Source of the DNA: DATMXT01 sp963662765
Lineage (GTDB): Bacteria; Bacillota; Clostridia; Oscillospirales; Feifaniaceae
Assembly: GCA_963662765.2 (NCBI GenBank)
Contig: CAXXUP010000003.1
Location: forward strand, 62,001-126,000
Length of the DNA: 64,000 nucleotides
Direction of reading: 5' to 3'
The position numbers and the translations under genes are program-made. Shown piece after piece: positions 52,968 to 61,465 of the stretch (position 1 is the stretch's first letter; each line of letters opens with the position of its first letter). A model generated the notes under the pieces. That model saw nothing but the letters and a program-made list of their open reading frames with translations, made no database searches and was not told the DNA's origin.

Positions 52968-54833
52968 ATGGAACATTTAATCGGAAAAATTGTCAACGAC
53001 AGATACCGTATCAAGAGCATTGTCGGCGTCGGCGGAATGGCTGTCGTCTACCGCGCCATCGACATTCACACAGGGGCCGTCGTTGCGGTCAAGGCGCTCA
53101 AGCACGAATTTTTGGAGGATGAGAGCTTTCGCATCCGTTTTGAAAACGAGTCGCGCGCCATCTCCATTTTAAATCACAAGAACATCGTCAAGGTCTACGA
53201 CGTCGCGCTCAACGACGACCTCTATTACATTGTAATGGAGTATCTTGACGGCATCACCTTGAAGCAATATATCAAGCAGCAGGGCCGCCTTGGCTGGCGG
53301 GAGACCTTATACCTCACGGAACAGGTGCTCTCGGCTCTGCACCATGCCCACGAAAGCGGAATTGTCCATCGGGATATCAAGCCGCAAAACATCATGCTGC
53401 TGCCCGACGGTTCCATCAAAGTGACCGATTTCGGCATTGCACGCTTTTCCCATGCCACCACCAACACCATGACCGACAAGGCCATCGGCTCTGTGCACTA
53501 TATCAGCCCCGAGCAGGTCTCGGCCTCAGGTGCTGACCCGCGCAGCGACATCTATTCGGTCGGAGTCATGATGTACGAAATGCTGACGGGTGTGCTGCCC
53601 TTCGATGCGGAAAATCCCGTTTCGGTCGCCCTCATGCAGCTCCAGACGCCGCCCGAGCCCCCGACGAAGCACTGCCCGGAAATTCCGGAGGGCCTTGAGG
53701 AGATCATTTTAAAGTGCATGGCCAAAAACCCCGACAACCGCTACGAGACGGCGCAGGATCTGATGGACGACATTGAGCGGTTCAAGCTGAATCCGTCAAT
53801 CAAATTTGAGTATAAATATCTCTCAGACGAGAACCCGACCAAATATATCGACGCCATCAAAACCATCAAGAGCGGCGAGGAATTTGAGAGCGATGAGCGC
53901 CGCCGCAGTTACCTCGGCACCCTGTCCGGCATCATGGTGGCAGTCGTTTTAATCGTTGTAGCCTTTGTGCTGCTGGTCGCAAAGCCGTGGGCGAGTTCGG
54001 TGCCGACCGACGTTAAAATCCCAAGCCTTGTGGGCCTTGTCTATGACGACGTCGTGGCCGATACCGAGACCTACAAAGATTTTCGCATCGTGGAGTTACA
54101 AAGAGTTTACAACGACGACTACGAGGCCGGACAGATTTTCAGCCAATCTCCGGTGGAGGGCATGGTGGTCAAACCGGGGGCCGACATTAAGGTCAGCGTG
54201 AGCCTTGGGCCCAAGAAGTCGACAGTCCCCTCTGTCATAGGCAAGAACTATATTCAGGCGCAGATTGACATCACAAAGCTCGGGCTCAAATGCGACACCA
54301 TGCGGGAATATAGCGAGTCGGTGGTCGAAGACTATGTCATCCGCACCGATCCCGAGGCCGGAACCGAACTTGAGGCCGGCTCCACCGTATTGCTGTATGT
54401 GAGTGAGGGGCGAAAAATCAATAAAGTGTCGGTTCCGACTTTGGTCGGCCTGACAGAGGACGAGGCCCGCCGTCAGCTCAACGAGATAGGCCTTGTCGCT
54501 GCGGCAACGCTTGTACCGGGCGACAAAGCCTACGGCACGGTGCTCACGCAGAACATCCAGCCGGATCAGCAGGTCGACGAGGGCACCATCATCAACCTCG
54601 AGATCAGCGATGGGTCCTCCGCCCCCATACAAAAGGAGATCACGGTCACCTTCCCCAAGAGCCCGGCCACCTTCACCCTGACCATCAAAAAGAGCGGCGA
54701 GACGGTCTACGAGGCGACGCACTTGGCCGACGAGAAGTCGGTGCGCCTCGTGCTGTCGGGGCGGGGAACTGAAATCGTGGAGATCTATATCAATAATATT
54801 TTAAAGGAGTCCGGCTTTGTCGATTTCTCATGA
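52968..54833 (+). CDS. prkC: PASTA-domain Ser/Thr protein kinase
   Basis: A 621-residue membrane kinase. Cytosolic Hanks-type domain (about 10-265): VGVGGMAVVYRA, VKALKHEF, VHRDIKPQNIML, VTDFGIAR, SPEQVSASGADPRSDIYS. One transmembrane helix at about 318-340. Three extracellular PASTA repeats (about 347-555) bind peptidoglycan fragments in this family, followed by an unassigned beta-rich tail. PrkC signals spore germination and cell-wall state in Firmicutes. It lies 12 bases after prpC. Confidence 0.95.
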   Translation: MEHLIGKIVNDRYRIKSIVGVGGMAVVYRAIDIHTGAVVAVKALKHEFLEDESFRIRFENESRAISILNHKNIVKVYDVALNDDLYYIVMEYLDGITLKQYIKQQGRLGWRETLYLTEQVLSALHHAHESGIVHRDIKPQNIMLLPDGSIKVTDFGIARFSHATTNTMTDKAIGSVHYISPEQVSASGADPRSDIYSVGVMMYEMLTGVLPFDAENPVSVALMQLQTPPEPPTKHCPEIPEGLEEIILKCMAKNPDNRYETAQDLMDDIERFKLNPSIKFEYKYLSDENPTKYIDAIKTIKSGEEFESDERRRSYLGTLSGIMVAVVLIVVAFVLLVAKPWASSVPTDVKIPSLVGLVYDDVVADTETYKDFRIVELQRVYNDDYEAGQIFSQSPVEGMVVKPGADIKVSVSLGPKKSTVPSVIGKNYIQAQIDITKLGLKCDTMREYSESVVEDYVIRTDPEAGTELEAGSTVLLYVSEGRKINKVSVPTLVGLTEDEARRQLNEIGLVAAATLVPGDKAYGTVLTQNIQPDQQVDEGTIINLEISDGSSAPIQKEITVTFPKSPATFTLTIKKSGETVYEATHLADEKSVRLVLSGRGTEIVEIYINNILKESGFVDFS

Positions 54834-55713
54834 CGGCATCATCCTGAAGGGTATCGGCGGATTCTACTATGTGGAGACGCCGAATGGTCTTTACACCTGC
54901 AAGGCGAGGGGCCTCTTCCGTAAGGCCAAAATCTCGCCCATGCCCGGCGACCGGGTGCACATTGCCGTCACGCATGAGGGAGACCATGAGGCCTATCTCG
55001 AGGAGATTTTGCCCCGCAGAAGCCTGCTCGTCCGCCCACCCTGTGCCAACATCGACCGCATGTTCATCGTGGCCTCGGCCGCTTTTCCGGCCTCGGTCCC
55101 GCTGCTGCTTGACAAAATGACGGCTGTCTGCGAGAAAAAGGGGATCGACCCCGTCATTTTAATCAATAAGGCGGACTGTGAGGACCCCGCGCCGCTTGTC
55201 GGGACCTATACGAAGTGCGGCTTTGCAGCCCTTGCGGTCAGTGCCGAAACGGGAGAAGGGCTTGACGGGGTAAAAGACCTCATCAAAGGTCATGTGTGTG
55301 CCTTTGCCGGCCAGTCGGGCGTCGGCAAGTCGAGCATATTGAATAATTTACTGCCGGACGCAAGGGCTCCGGTGGGTGAGCTGTCGGAGCGACTTGACCG
55401 CGGCCGGCACACCACCCGGCACGTCGAGCTCTTTCCCATGGCAGGCGGCTACATCGCCGACACGCCGGGCTACGGCGACCTGTCGACCGAACGGTTTGAA
55501 CCGATCTATAAAGAGGAGCTCGCGAGCTGCTTTCGGGAGATGACCCCCTATCTCGGCCAATGTCGTTTCACGGGGTGCAGCCATGACAAGGAACCGGACT
55601 GCGCTGTAAAGCTTGCTGTTGAGACGGGGGAGATTCCAAAGTCCCGGTATGAGAGCTATCTTGCGATGCTTGATGAGGTAAGGAATTTGAAGGAGTGGGA
55701 GCACAGTGAGTAA
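54817..55713 (+). CDS. rsgA: Ribosome small-subunit-dependent GTPase
   Basis: A circularly permuted GTPase for 30S maturation, 298 residues. N-terminal OB-fold (GIGGFYYVET), NKAD (G4), GQSGVGKSS (G1), DTPGYGD (G3), and the zinc site CRFTGCSHDKEPDC. TTG 54817 follows AAAGGAGT and overlaps the end of prkC. In Bacillus subtilis rpe comes next; here thiN follows directly. Confidence 0.95.
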   Translation: MSISHDGIILKGIGGFYYVETPNGLYTCKARGLFRKAKISPMPGDRVHIAVTHEGDHEAYLEEILPRRSLLVRPPCANIDRMFIVASAAFPASVPLLLDKMTAVCEKKGIDPVILINKADCEDPAPLVGTYTKCGFAALAVSAETGEGLDGVKDLIKGHVCAFAGQSGVGKSSILNNLLPDARAPVGELSERLDRGRHTTRHVELFPMAGGYIADTPGYGDLSTERFEPIYKEELASCFREMTPYLGQCRFTGCSHDKEPDCAVKLAVETGEIPKSRYESYLAMLDEVRNLKEWEHSE

Positions 55714-56346
55714 CGGGCGGGTCTGCGTGATCCTGGCGGCCATGGGGCTCTCGGACAGTGAAGCTGCGGAGATTTCGGCGCTCCAAAACCCCTACATAAT
55801 CTGCGCCGACGCTGGATACACCCACGCGGCGCGATGCGGCATCCTCCCCGACATGATCTTGGGTGACTTTGACTCCTACGGTGGGAGTGCCGCGACCATT
55901 CAAGGCACGGTCGAGACCTTTCCGGTTGAAAAGGACGACACCGACACGATGCTGGCGGTCAAGGAAGGTCTTGCTGCCGGCTGTAAGATGTTCCGAATTT
56001 ATGGAGCTCTGGGCGGGAGGCTCGACCACACGATGGCCAACATCGTCGCACTGCGGTATCTCCTCGACCATGGGGCTTCCGGATGGCTTATCAGTGAGGA
56101 CAACTGTGTCACCATGATTGAAAACGACACCATCACCGTGAAAAAAGACCCTCACTTTCAAAATGCCTCCATCTTCTGCTACGGGCCGCCTGCAAAGGGT
56201 GTCACGATCAGGGGATGCCCCAGTATCCCCTGACCGACTATACTCTCGACGAGCATTTTCCGCTCGGCGTCAGCAACCACGTCCTGGAGGACGAGGGCCG
56301 CTTTACAGTCAAAGAAGGGACGCTGCTCGTAATCTTATCGGCATAG
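55706..56346 (+). pseudogene. thiN: Thiamine pyrophosphokinase, frameshifted near the 3' end
   Basis: ThiN converts thiamine to thiamine pyrophosphate. Frame 1 covers CADAGYTHAARCGILPDMILGDFDS, KDDTDTMLAVKEGL, YGALGGRLDHTMANI and stops at 56233 shortly after TIRG. A second frame resumes QYPLTDYTLDEHFPLGVSNHVLEDE and ends GTLLVILSA at 56346, completing the usual C-terminal domain. The frame changes within GGGGATGCCCC (56211-56221); one added base or two lost would repair it. Full length would be about 213 residues. Confidence 0.85.
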
Positions 56347-56586
56347 CTAGAACAGGCATCCATACCCCCGCCCTGAAGGACGAGGGCCACTTTATAGGGC
56401 AGGGCAGGGTCCCTGCCCTATAAATATCTTTGTCGGCGTAGCAAGAATCGGCAGCCGTAACCCCGTCCCAAAGGCCTGGGACCCGTTGCGGATAAAGCAT
56501 GGACGCCGCCCCGTAATCATGCCGTCGTAGCAACAAGGAGCACTTCCACATATACTGTCCCAGAGAACAAATTTGGGGGACGGGAT
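56347..56586. repeat. Gene-free region with degenerate repeats and a large palindrome
   Basis: Units starting TCGGCATAGCTAGAAC (56338), TCGGCGTAGCAAGAAT (about 56433) and CGTCGTAGCAACAAGG (about 56523) are imperfect copies. An 18-bp stretch from the thiN tail (56287-56304) recurs with one mismatch at 56377-56394, 90 bp on. A perfect 12-bp inverted repeat (56393-56404 with 56411-56422) could terminate the thiN transcript. Upstream of 56587 is CCACATATACTG, possibly the promoter zone of the next gene. Confidence 0.45.
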
Positions 56587-56736
56587 ATGGGATTTTACCG
56601 CGACATTCTAGGCCTTGGCATCATATTTTTCGGAGCGGGAATTCTGCTGTCCACATTTTTGCCGGCGCCAATCCTAGTTGTGATTATGGCCGCGCTCATC
56701 ATAGGCGTCGGATATCTAATACTTTGCAGCAGGTGA
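56587..56736 (+). CDS. 49-residue hydrophobic membrane protein
   Basis: A short gene (MGFYRDILGLGIIFFGAGIL... ending YLILCSR) with GGGGGA upstream of the ATG. Two hydrophobic segments (about 8-25 and 28-46) separated by LPAP predict a small helical hairpin in the membrane. It sits where Bacillus subtilis has spoVM after thiN, but the sequence is not SpoVM-like. It is followed 12 bases later by a small basic gene and then a strong terminator, which supports it as a real transcription unit. Confidence 0.6.
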   Translation: MGFYRDILGLGIIFFGAGILLSTFLPAPILVVIMAALIIGVGYLILCSR

Positions 56737-56748
56737 GGTGATGCCGCA

Positions 56749-56880
56749 GTGAGGCTCAGAATAGCCAAAAAGGGAACAAAACGTGAAAGGTCGCATGCGC
56801 CTACGATGACGATGCCGGAAGTGGCCGCCCAAGAGTCGGGGAAAAAAAGAAGAAGCAAGGCAAAGGGAAAAAAGACATAA
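56749..56880 (+). CDS. 43-residue highly basic protein
   Basis: GTG 56749 follows AGGTGAGG; the product begins VRLRIAKKGTKRERSH and ends KKRRSKAKGKKT. It is very basic and without hydrophobic segments, so probably nucleic-acid or membrane-surface binding. Not recognised. It lies between the 49-residue gene and the terminator at 56890. Confidence 0.5.
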   Translation: MRLRIAKKGTKRERSHAPTMTMPEVAAQESGKKRRSKAKGKKT

Positions 56881-56889
56881 GCTGGCTGG

Positions 56890-56930
56890 AAATGACGGCG
56901 GGACAAAAGTCCCGCCGTCATTTTGTTTGT
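56890..56930 (+). terminator. Intrinsic terminator, also the left boundary of the island
   Basis: A perfect 15-bp stem (56890-56904 with 56909-56923), AAAA loop, TTTTGTTTGT tail. Its right arm is the direct repeat that bounds the inserted island. Confidence 0.93.
56904..56924 (+). repeat. Left 21-bp direct repeat of the island (putative attachment site)
   Basis: Identical over 21 bases to 61466-61486; the bases on either side differ. It starts CAAAAGTCCCGCC and ends GTCATTTT, and forms the loop and right arm of the terminator. Confidence 0.85.
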
Positions 56931-57287
56931 AAGGGAACCCTGGAATACGAGACGCGAAACGCCGAACTTGAGCAAGAAGTTGCGGAGCTGAGAACAATAT
57001 CCACCGGCGCTGTTGAGGGCCTTCGCCTTTACTTCGAACGGTATAAAATCAGTGTGTCAGATTTCAAGACAGCACAAGATAAGACCCATAAATCCAAGGA
57101 GCGTTTGGATACTGCCATGCGTGAGTTTGAAGAATATGAGCAACAACGCCAACAGTTTGTAAAGATGTGCAAGGCGCGGGATAGAGGATTGCCGCTAATA
57201 GAAATCATGGTGGATTATATTGAACGCATCATAATAAGCGACGGGCGGCACATTGTGGTGAAGGTGAAGTTGAACAATTGGGTATAG
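56925..57287 (+). pseudogene. C-terminal fragment of a recombinase (probable large serine recombinase)
   Basis: About 120 codons with a coiled-coil (NAELEQEVAELRT, then EFEEYEQQRQQFVKMCKARDRG) and an end MVDYIERIIISDGRHIVVKVKLNNW, like C-termini of large serine recombinases. The catalytic and zinc-ribbon domains are missing; the frame opens out of the terminator without a start signal. It is read as a decayed integrase left at the element edge. Identification is by general character, so a search is needed to confirm it. Confidence 0.55.
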
Positions 57288-57321
57288 TCATGCGATGGGT
57301 GAGGCTTTTTGACCATTCCTA

Positions 57322-57349
57322 TTGACTTGCGTATATCATGTGTTATAAT
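57322..57349 (+). promoter_or_regulatory. Promoter of the xre-ietA-ietS operon
   Basis: TTGACT, 16 bases, perfect TATAAT. The -10 lies within the first operator-like dyad. Confidence 0.8.
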
Positions 57350-57367
57350 TTTATATCATATGTTATA
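57332..57367 (+). promoter_or_regulatory. Paired operator-like dyads
   Basis: Two 16-base near-palindromes, TATATCATGTGTTATA (57332-57347) and TATATCATATGTTATA (57352-57367), differ at one base and are 20 bp apart, about two helical turns. The first covers the -10. They suit a dimeric Xre repressor, encoded 13 bases downstream. Confidence 0.65.
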
Positions 57368-57379
57368 CGAGGTGAGCGC

Positions 57380-57583
57380 GTGGAATTTGCCAAACAAGTT
57401 AAGTATGTCCGTGAGCAATTGCGTTTTAGTCAAAAACAACTGGCAGATGCCCTCAATGTCAGTTTCGCAACAATTAACCGATGGGAGAATTCTAAAGTTA
57501 CTCCAAGCAATCTTGCACAAAAGACTTTTTATGAGTTCTGCGAAAGCAATTTTATTGATGAAGATGTGCTTAAACGCCTCTGA
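57380..57583 (+). CDS. Xre-family helix-turn-helix regulator
   Basis: 67 residues, essentially a single HTH_3 domain: VKYVREQLRFSQKQLADALNVSFATINRWENSKVTPSNLAQ. GTG 57380 follows CGAGGTGAG. It is expected to repress its own operon through the dyads at 57332-57367, limiting expression of the toxic ATPase/protease pair. It precedes ietA by 38 bases. Confidence 0.88.
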   Translation: MEFAKQVKYVREQLRFSQKQLADALNVSFATINRWENSKVTPSNLAQKTFYEFCESNFIDEDVLKRL

Positions 57584-57621
57584 ATTCTCAATAAAGTCAA
57601 CATAGAATTGGAGGGTTTAAT

Positions 57622-58635
57622 ATGGCGAGAGCCGATCTACTTTGTGATTTAATTAAAAGCGGAATTACCGGCGAGAGCCTATCATTTCGCAAGGCTGCAG
57701 AAGCGATTTGTGCTGAGGAGCGAGCAAAACAACATGAAGTACTTGCAAAAAAGATTGAAGATATTCTCAAAACGTCAAGCTCGCAGATGCAGCGTAAAGA
57801 ACCGCCCACTCAAGCGTTTTCTATTAGCGGTAATGGCTCGAGTTTGTTCCAAGAAGTAGTTCCAGAACGGCGTTTGGATCAGCTTTTTCTATCTGATGTC
57901 GTCAAGCAATCGTGTAATGAATTAGTTGAGGAACAAATGCGTGCAGATTTATTGCGTTCATACGGAGTTGAACCAAGAAACAAGGTGTTGCTAGTCGGTC
58001 CTCCGGGAAACGGAAAAACATCTTTAGCAGAAGCTCTAGCGACATCCCTCATGGTTCCGCTGTATGTGGTCAAATATGAGAGTCTTATTGGCGCCTATTT
58101 AGGTGAGACTGCTTCAAAACTCGCTAAACTATTCGAGTATGTTAAAACAAGGCAATGTGTTCTTTTTTTTGATGAGTTTGAGACACTTGGAAAAGAGCGC
58201 GGAGATCAACATGAAACTGGCGAAATTAAACGTGTTGTTAGCTCACTGTTACTACAGATAGATGCTTTACCGAGTTATGTCGTTGTTGTTGCAGCGACAA
58301 ATCATGAGGCTCTACTGGATCAGGCAGCATGGCGACGCTTTCAAATAAAACTTGAGCTGAAAAAACCTAGTAGGCGAAATCTCGAATTATGGTTTTCAAC
58401 CTTTGAAAAGAGGACCGGTTTTAAGTTTGGGCTGGAATCAGCAACAATCGCCAAGAAGTTGCTTGGACGAAGCTATGCTGAGGCAGAGGAGTTTGCACTT
58501 TCGGTATATCGTCAATATATACTCCGCTCTCCTTGCGAGAGTGCTAAGCCTATAACTTTGATCCAACTCAAGCTACACGAGCATCAAATAGCCGCGGATA
58601 TCAGTTTTGGAGAGGAGGAAGCAGATAATGTCTGA
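57622..58635 (+). CDS. ietA: AAA+ ATPase, IetA-like defence protein
   Basis: 337 residues. An N-terminal helical region (about 1-90), then an AAA+ core with Walker A GPPGNGKTS (126-134), Walker B CVLFFDEFE (Asp184, Glu185), sensor-1 VVVAATNHE and RRF for the Arg finger. It is followed and overlapped by 8 bases by an S8 protease gene. This two-gene arrangement is the published IetAS anti-phage system. The ATPase probably unfolds or gates substrates for the protease, but the mechanism is not known. Codon use is AT-rich compared with neighbours. Confidence 0.8.
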   Translation: MARADLLCDLIKSGITGESLSFRKAAEAICAEERAKQHEVLAKKIEDILKTSSSQMQRKEPPTQAFSISGNGSSLFQEVVPERRLDQLFLSDVVKQSCNELVEEQMRADLLRSYGVEPRNKVLLVGPPGNGKTSLAEALATSLMVPLYVVKYESLIGAYLGETASKLAKLFEYVKTRQCVLFFDEFETLGKERGDQHETGEIKRVVSSLLLQIDALPSYVVVVAATNHEALLDQAAWRRFQIKLELKKPSRRNLELWFSTFEKRTGFKFGLESATIAKKLLGRSYAEAEEFALSVYRQYILRSPCESAKPITLIQLKLHEHQIAADISFGEEEADNV

Positions 58636-61192
58636 TAGACCACTAATCCTTTTTGCTGATCCAATGCCAGTTGTTAAAGCTCGACGTTATGGAGGTGGTA
58701 CAGAATTCTTCAAACCTTCCCACCAAAAACAAGTGGAGCGGCTTTCTACTAAATTTGCCACACTGCAAAGAGCAATGGATAGTGGCAGAGTTAGAATAGA
58801 ACGAAATCCAGATGGTGTTGAGCCTGAATATACGCTTGTGCTTGAAGTTGCAGATGATCCTAGCGGTTTTGAAACGGCAGTACGAAATACTCAAGGAATA
58901 GAATGGCTTTTTGAGGTTGTTGATAACAGCGTACCGAACAGTGAAGATTTCTATCGAATCAAGAATAATCAACGTGATGATAGTAAAGCAATGACCTTTA
59001 AGTACTTTTGTATATTAACCAACCAACAGGCTCTAGAAGAAATACTGTCCCTTTGGCAAGCATTTCAGAGAGACGAAAACTGTGTTTTCCCGCACGGGCA
59101 AGCAGGTCTGCGAAATGTGTTTAAGGTATTAAGAGATATTCATCTTTGGGGCGTTAAAGAGCGATTAGAAGAAACTGATATTCTTCAGGCATGGAAAGAA
59201 GATCTTCTCGATCCTAATATTGCAGACGTAAAATGTGAAGTGGAACTGTTTTTTAGACGTTCTCCAGAAAAGCGTCTTCAGGCTATGACAAGCGTCAGTG
59301 AGTATATCCAAGATATCGGTGGCTCCGTAATTTCGACGTCATGTATAGAAGATATTGGCTATCAAGCTATATTGGCATCTATTCCGAGGCAATACGCGGA
59401 AAAAATCGTAGAAAAAGAAAGTGTTGAACTAGTATTGCTTGACCAGATAATGTTTTTCAAACCGACTGGACAGTCAATAGTTCTGGGAACTGATGATGGC
59501 CTGCCATTTGAGGAAGAGTTCCATGAGCCTGAGCAAATTGCTGATGAGCCAATTATTGCATTGTTTGATGGGCTTCCTCAAGAACGCCATCCATTACTGA
59601 CAGGTTTCTTATCAATAGACGACCCTGATGATTATACCGCATCGTATCAAATTACTGATCGACAGCATGGAACATCAATGGCTTCTTTAATTGCTCGTGG
59701 GGACTTGTCATGTGTTCCTGAATCGCTGGCATCACATAAAATATACGTTCGTCCGATTATGAAACCTTATCCTGCTGCCCATGGTACACAAGAATTTATT
59801 CCTGACAATATACTTATCGTAGATAAAATACACGAAGCAGTAAGGCGACTATATGAACCCAAGGCAGGACAAGCAGCCTCAAGTGTTCGGGTTATTAATC
59901 TCTCCATTGGTATCGGCACCCGCATGTATTACAACATGATTAGCCCCTTAGCAAAACTGTTGGACTGGTTGAGCTTCAAATATCGCGTTCTGTTTATCGT
60001 TAGCGCTGGTAATCATTCAGATAATATTGATCTTGGTATGCCATTTAATGAATACAAAGCGCTTTCTACCGAAGAACGCGATAAGCAAATGATTCGAATT
60101 CTCAATCAGAATTCAAGAAACTATAGGTTGCTCTCTCCAGCCGAAAGTATAAACGCACTAACAGTTGGAGCTCTATTTAGTGACGGAAGCAATTTGATAG
60201 AAAACGCGAAGCAATTGTTACCTTGTTCTGATAGTATCCCCAGCCCAATCAGTTCTATGGGGCGTGGCATCAATAATTCAATTAAGCCAGACGTTTTATA
60301 TAGCGGCGGACGAAGCGTATTGTTTGAAGATTTAGGCGTTGCAAATCATGCCAAGTGGAGGGATGGCACAAGCGTATACCCACCCGGAATATTATCAGCA
60401 AAGCCGCTTACTGTTGTAGGTAATACCAATGTTGTTGGATACTCTTTTGGCACAAGCGATTCAGCCGCATTACTTTCCCATGAAGCGGCAATTTGCTTTG
60501 ATGTCCTTAACGAGATTTTTCATGATGAACAGGAAATAAATGTTCCTCCATTGTATGCTTCGTTACTACTAAAGGCTATGTTGGTTCATGGGGCTAAATG
60601 GAATTCATCTGCTAAACTAATTTGCAACGAAACGGGGCTGGTAGGACGAGGTGCAGATCAAATTCACAAATGGATGGGGTATGGCATACCCGATATATCG
60701 AGAGTTCTTGAGTGCACGAAAAACAGAGTAACTCTAATAGGTTATGGGGAGTTAGCTCAAGATGCTGCCTGTTTATACACGTTACCATTGCCGTTCAATT
60801 TCTCTGCCCAAAAGATATATCGTTGCCTAACCGTAACTCTTGCATCGTTTACGCCAATTAAGCCCTCCACTCAGAAATATCGTTCTTCACAACTATGGTT
60901 TTCACTTGAAACCGAAGAAAAAAACATTGGGATTTCAAGAGTTGATGCAAATGATAAAGCTGTAGCACGCGGAACATTGCAGCACGAACATTTTGCCGGT
61001 GATAGTGCTGTGGTCTGGGGTGAAAATGATGCTCTTGGTATCAAAGTTAACTGCAGAGCAGATGCTGGGGATTTTTCTGAAACGATTCCATATGCCATTT
61101 TAGCTACTTTTGAGATTGCTCCAGAGTATAACATAGATGTTTATCAAAAGGTCGTTGAGAGAATTAAACTTAAAGAAGCCATCGCCCCATAA
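58628..61192 (+). CDS. ietS: Subtilisin-like (S8) serine protease, IetS-like defence protein
   Basis: 854 residues without a signal peptide, so intracellular. Residues 1 to about 300 form a large N-terminal region of unknown fold. The S8 domain has a full triad: Asp314 in ALFDG, His347 in RQHGTSMASLI, Ser610 in FGTSDSAAL, with the oxyanion-region VSAGNHS between. A beta-rich C-terminal part follows. ATG 58628 lies inside the ietA end (after GGAGG), so the two are coupled. In IetAS both proteins are needed for phage defence. Confidence 0.82.
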   Translation: MSDRPLILFADPMPVVKARRYGGGTEFFKPSHQKQVERLSTKFATLQRAMDSGRVRIERNPDGVEPEYTLVLEVADDPSGFETAVRNTQGIEWLFEVVDNSVPNSEDFYRIKNNQRDDSKAMTFKYFCILTNQQALEEILSLWQAFQRDENCVFPHGQAGLRNVFKVLRDIHLWGVKERLEETDILQAWKEDLLDPNIADVKCEVELFFRRSPEKRLQAMTSVSEYIQDIGGSVISTSCIEDIGYQAILASIPRQYAEKIVEKESVELVLLDQIMFFKPTGQSIVLGTDDGLPFEEEFHEPEQIADEPIIALFDGLPQERHPLLTGFLSIDDPDDYTASYQITDRQHGTSMASLIARGDLSCVPESLASHKIYVRPIMKPYPAAHGTQEFIPDNILIVDKIHEAVRRLYEPKAGQAASSVRVINLSIGIGTRMYYNMISPLAKLLDWLSFKYRVLFIVSAGNHSDNIDLGMPFNEYKALSTEERDKQMIRILNQNSRNYRLLSPAESINALTVGALFSDGSNLIENAKQLLPCSDSIPSPISSMGRGINNSIKPDVLYSGGRSVLFEDLGVANHAKWRDGTSVYPPGILSAKPLTVVGNTNVVGYSFGTSDSAALLSHEAAICFDVLNEIFHDEQEINVPPLYASLLLKAMLVHGAKWNSSAKLICNETGLVGRGADQIHKWMGYGIPDISRVLECTKNRVTLIGYGELAQDAACLYTLPLPFNFSAQKIYRCLTVTLASFTPIKPSTQKYRSSQLWFSLETEEKNIGISRVDANDKAVARGTLQHEHFAGDSAVVWGENDALGIKVNCRADAGDFSETIPYAILATFEIAPEYNIDVYQKVVERIKLKEAIAP

Positions 61193-61202
61193 TGCTCCCA
61201 TT

Positions 61203-61236
61203 AAAAACGGCGTTCCTCACGGAACGCCGTTTTGTA
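61203..61236 (+). terminator. Intrinsic terminator of the ietAS operon
   Basis: AAAACGGCGTTC pairs with GAACGCCGTTTT around a short loop, 11 bases after the ietS stop. Confidence 0.9.
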
Positions 61237-61465
61237 TCCAAAAAAATGGAGTTGAGGCTATTTAACCGTTGCATTTTCCGTGTTGAAAAGACGAGAAAAC
61301 TGGTAGGGTCAAGAGTTATGCGCAAATATGTTCTTTTGTGTGCTTGACACGGATGAAAAACACCACGACCCGCGCCAAACGGGCGCGAAATCGGGGATAT
61401 CGAGACGAAAAACTCCGTTTTTCGTCTCGTGCTTAGGAGCTATAGGATACCCCCTATGGTCACGT
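61237..61465 (+). other. Non-coding right end of the island
   Basis: Contains a perfect 12-bp hairpin (61401-61412 with 61418-61429), a GC-rich short inverted repeat near 61373-61389, and an imperfect palindrome CTATAGGATACCCCCTATGG (61440-61459) just before the right direct repeat. The last resembles recombinase recognition arms. No gene is visible. Confidence 0.45.

Noticed and set aside
56347..56586. A spoVM micro-gene after thiN
   Set aside because: Checked for short frames with ribosome-binding sites; none resembles the amphipathic SpoVM peptide.
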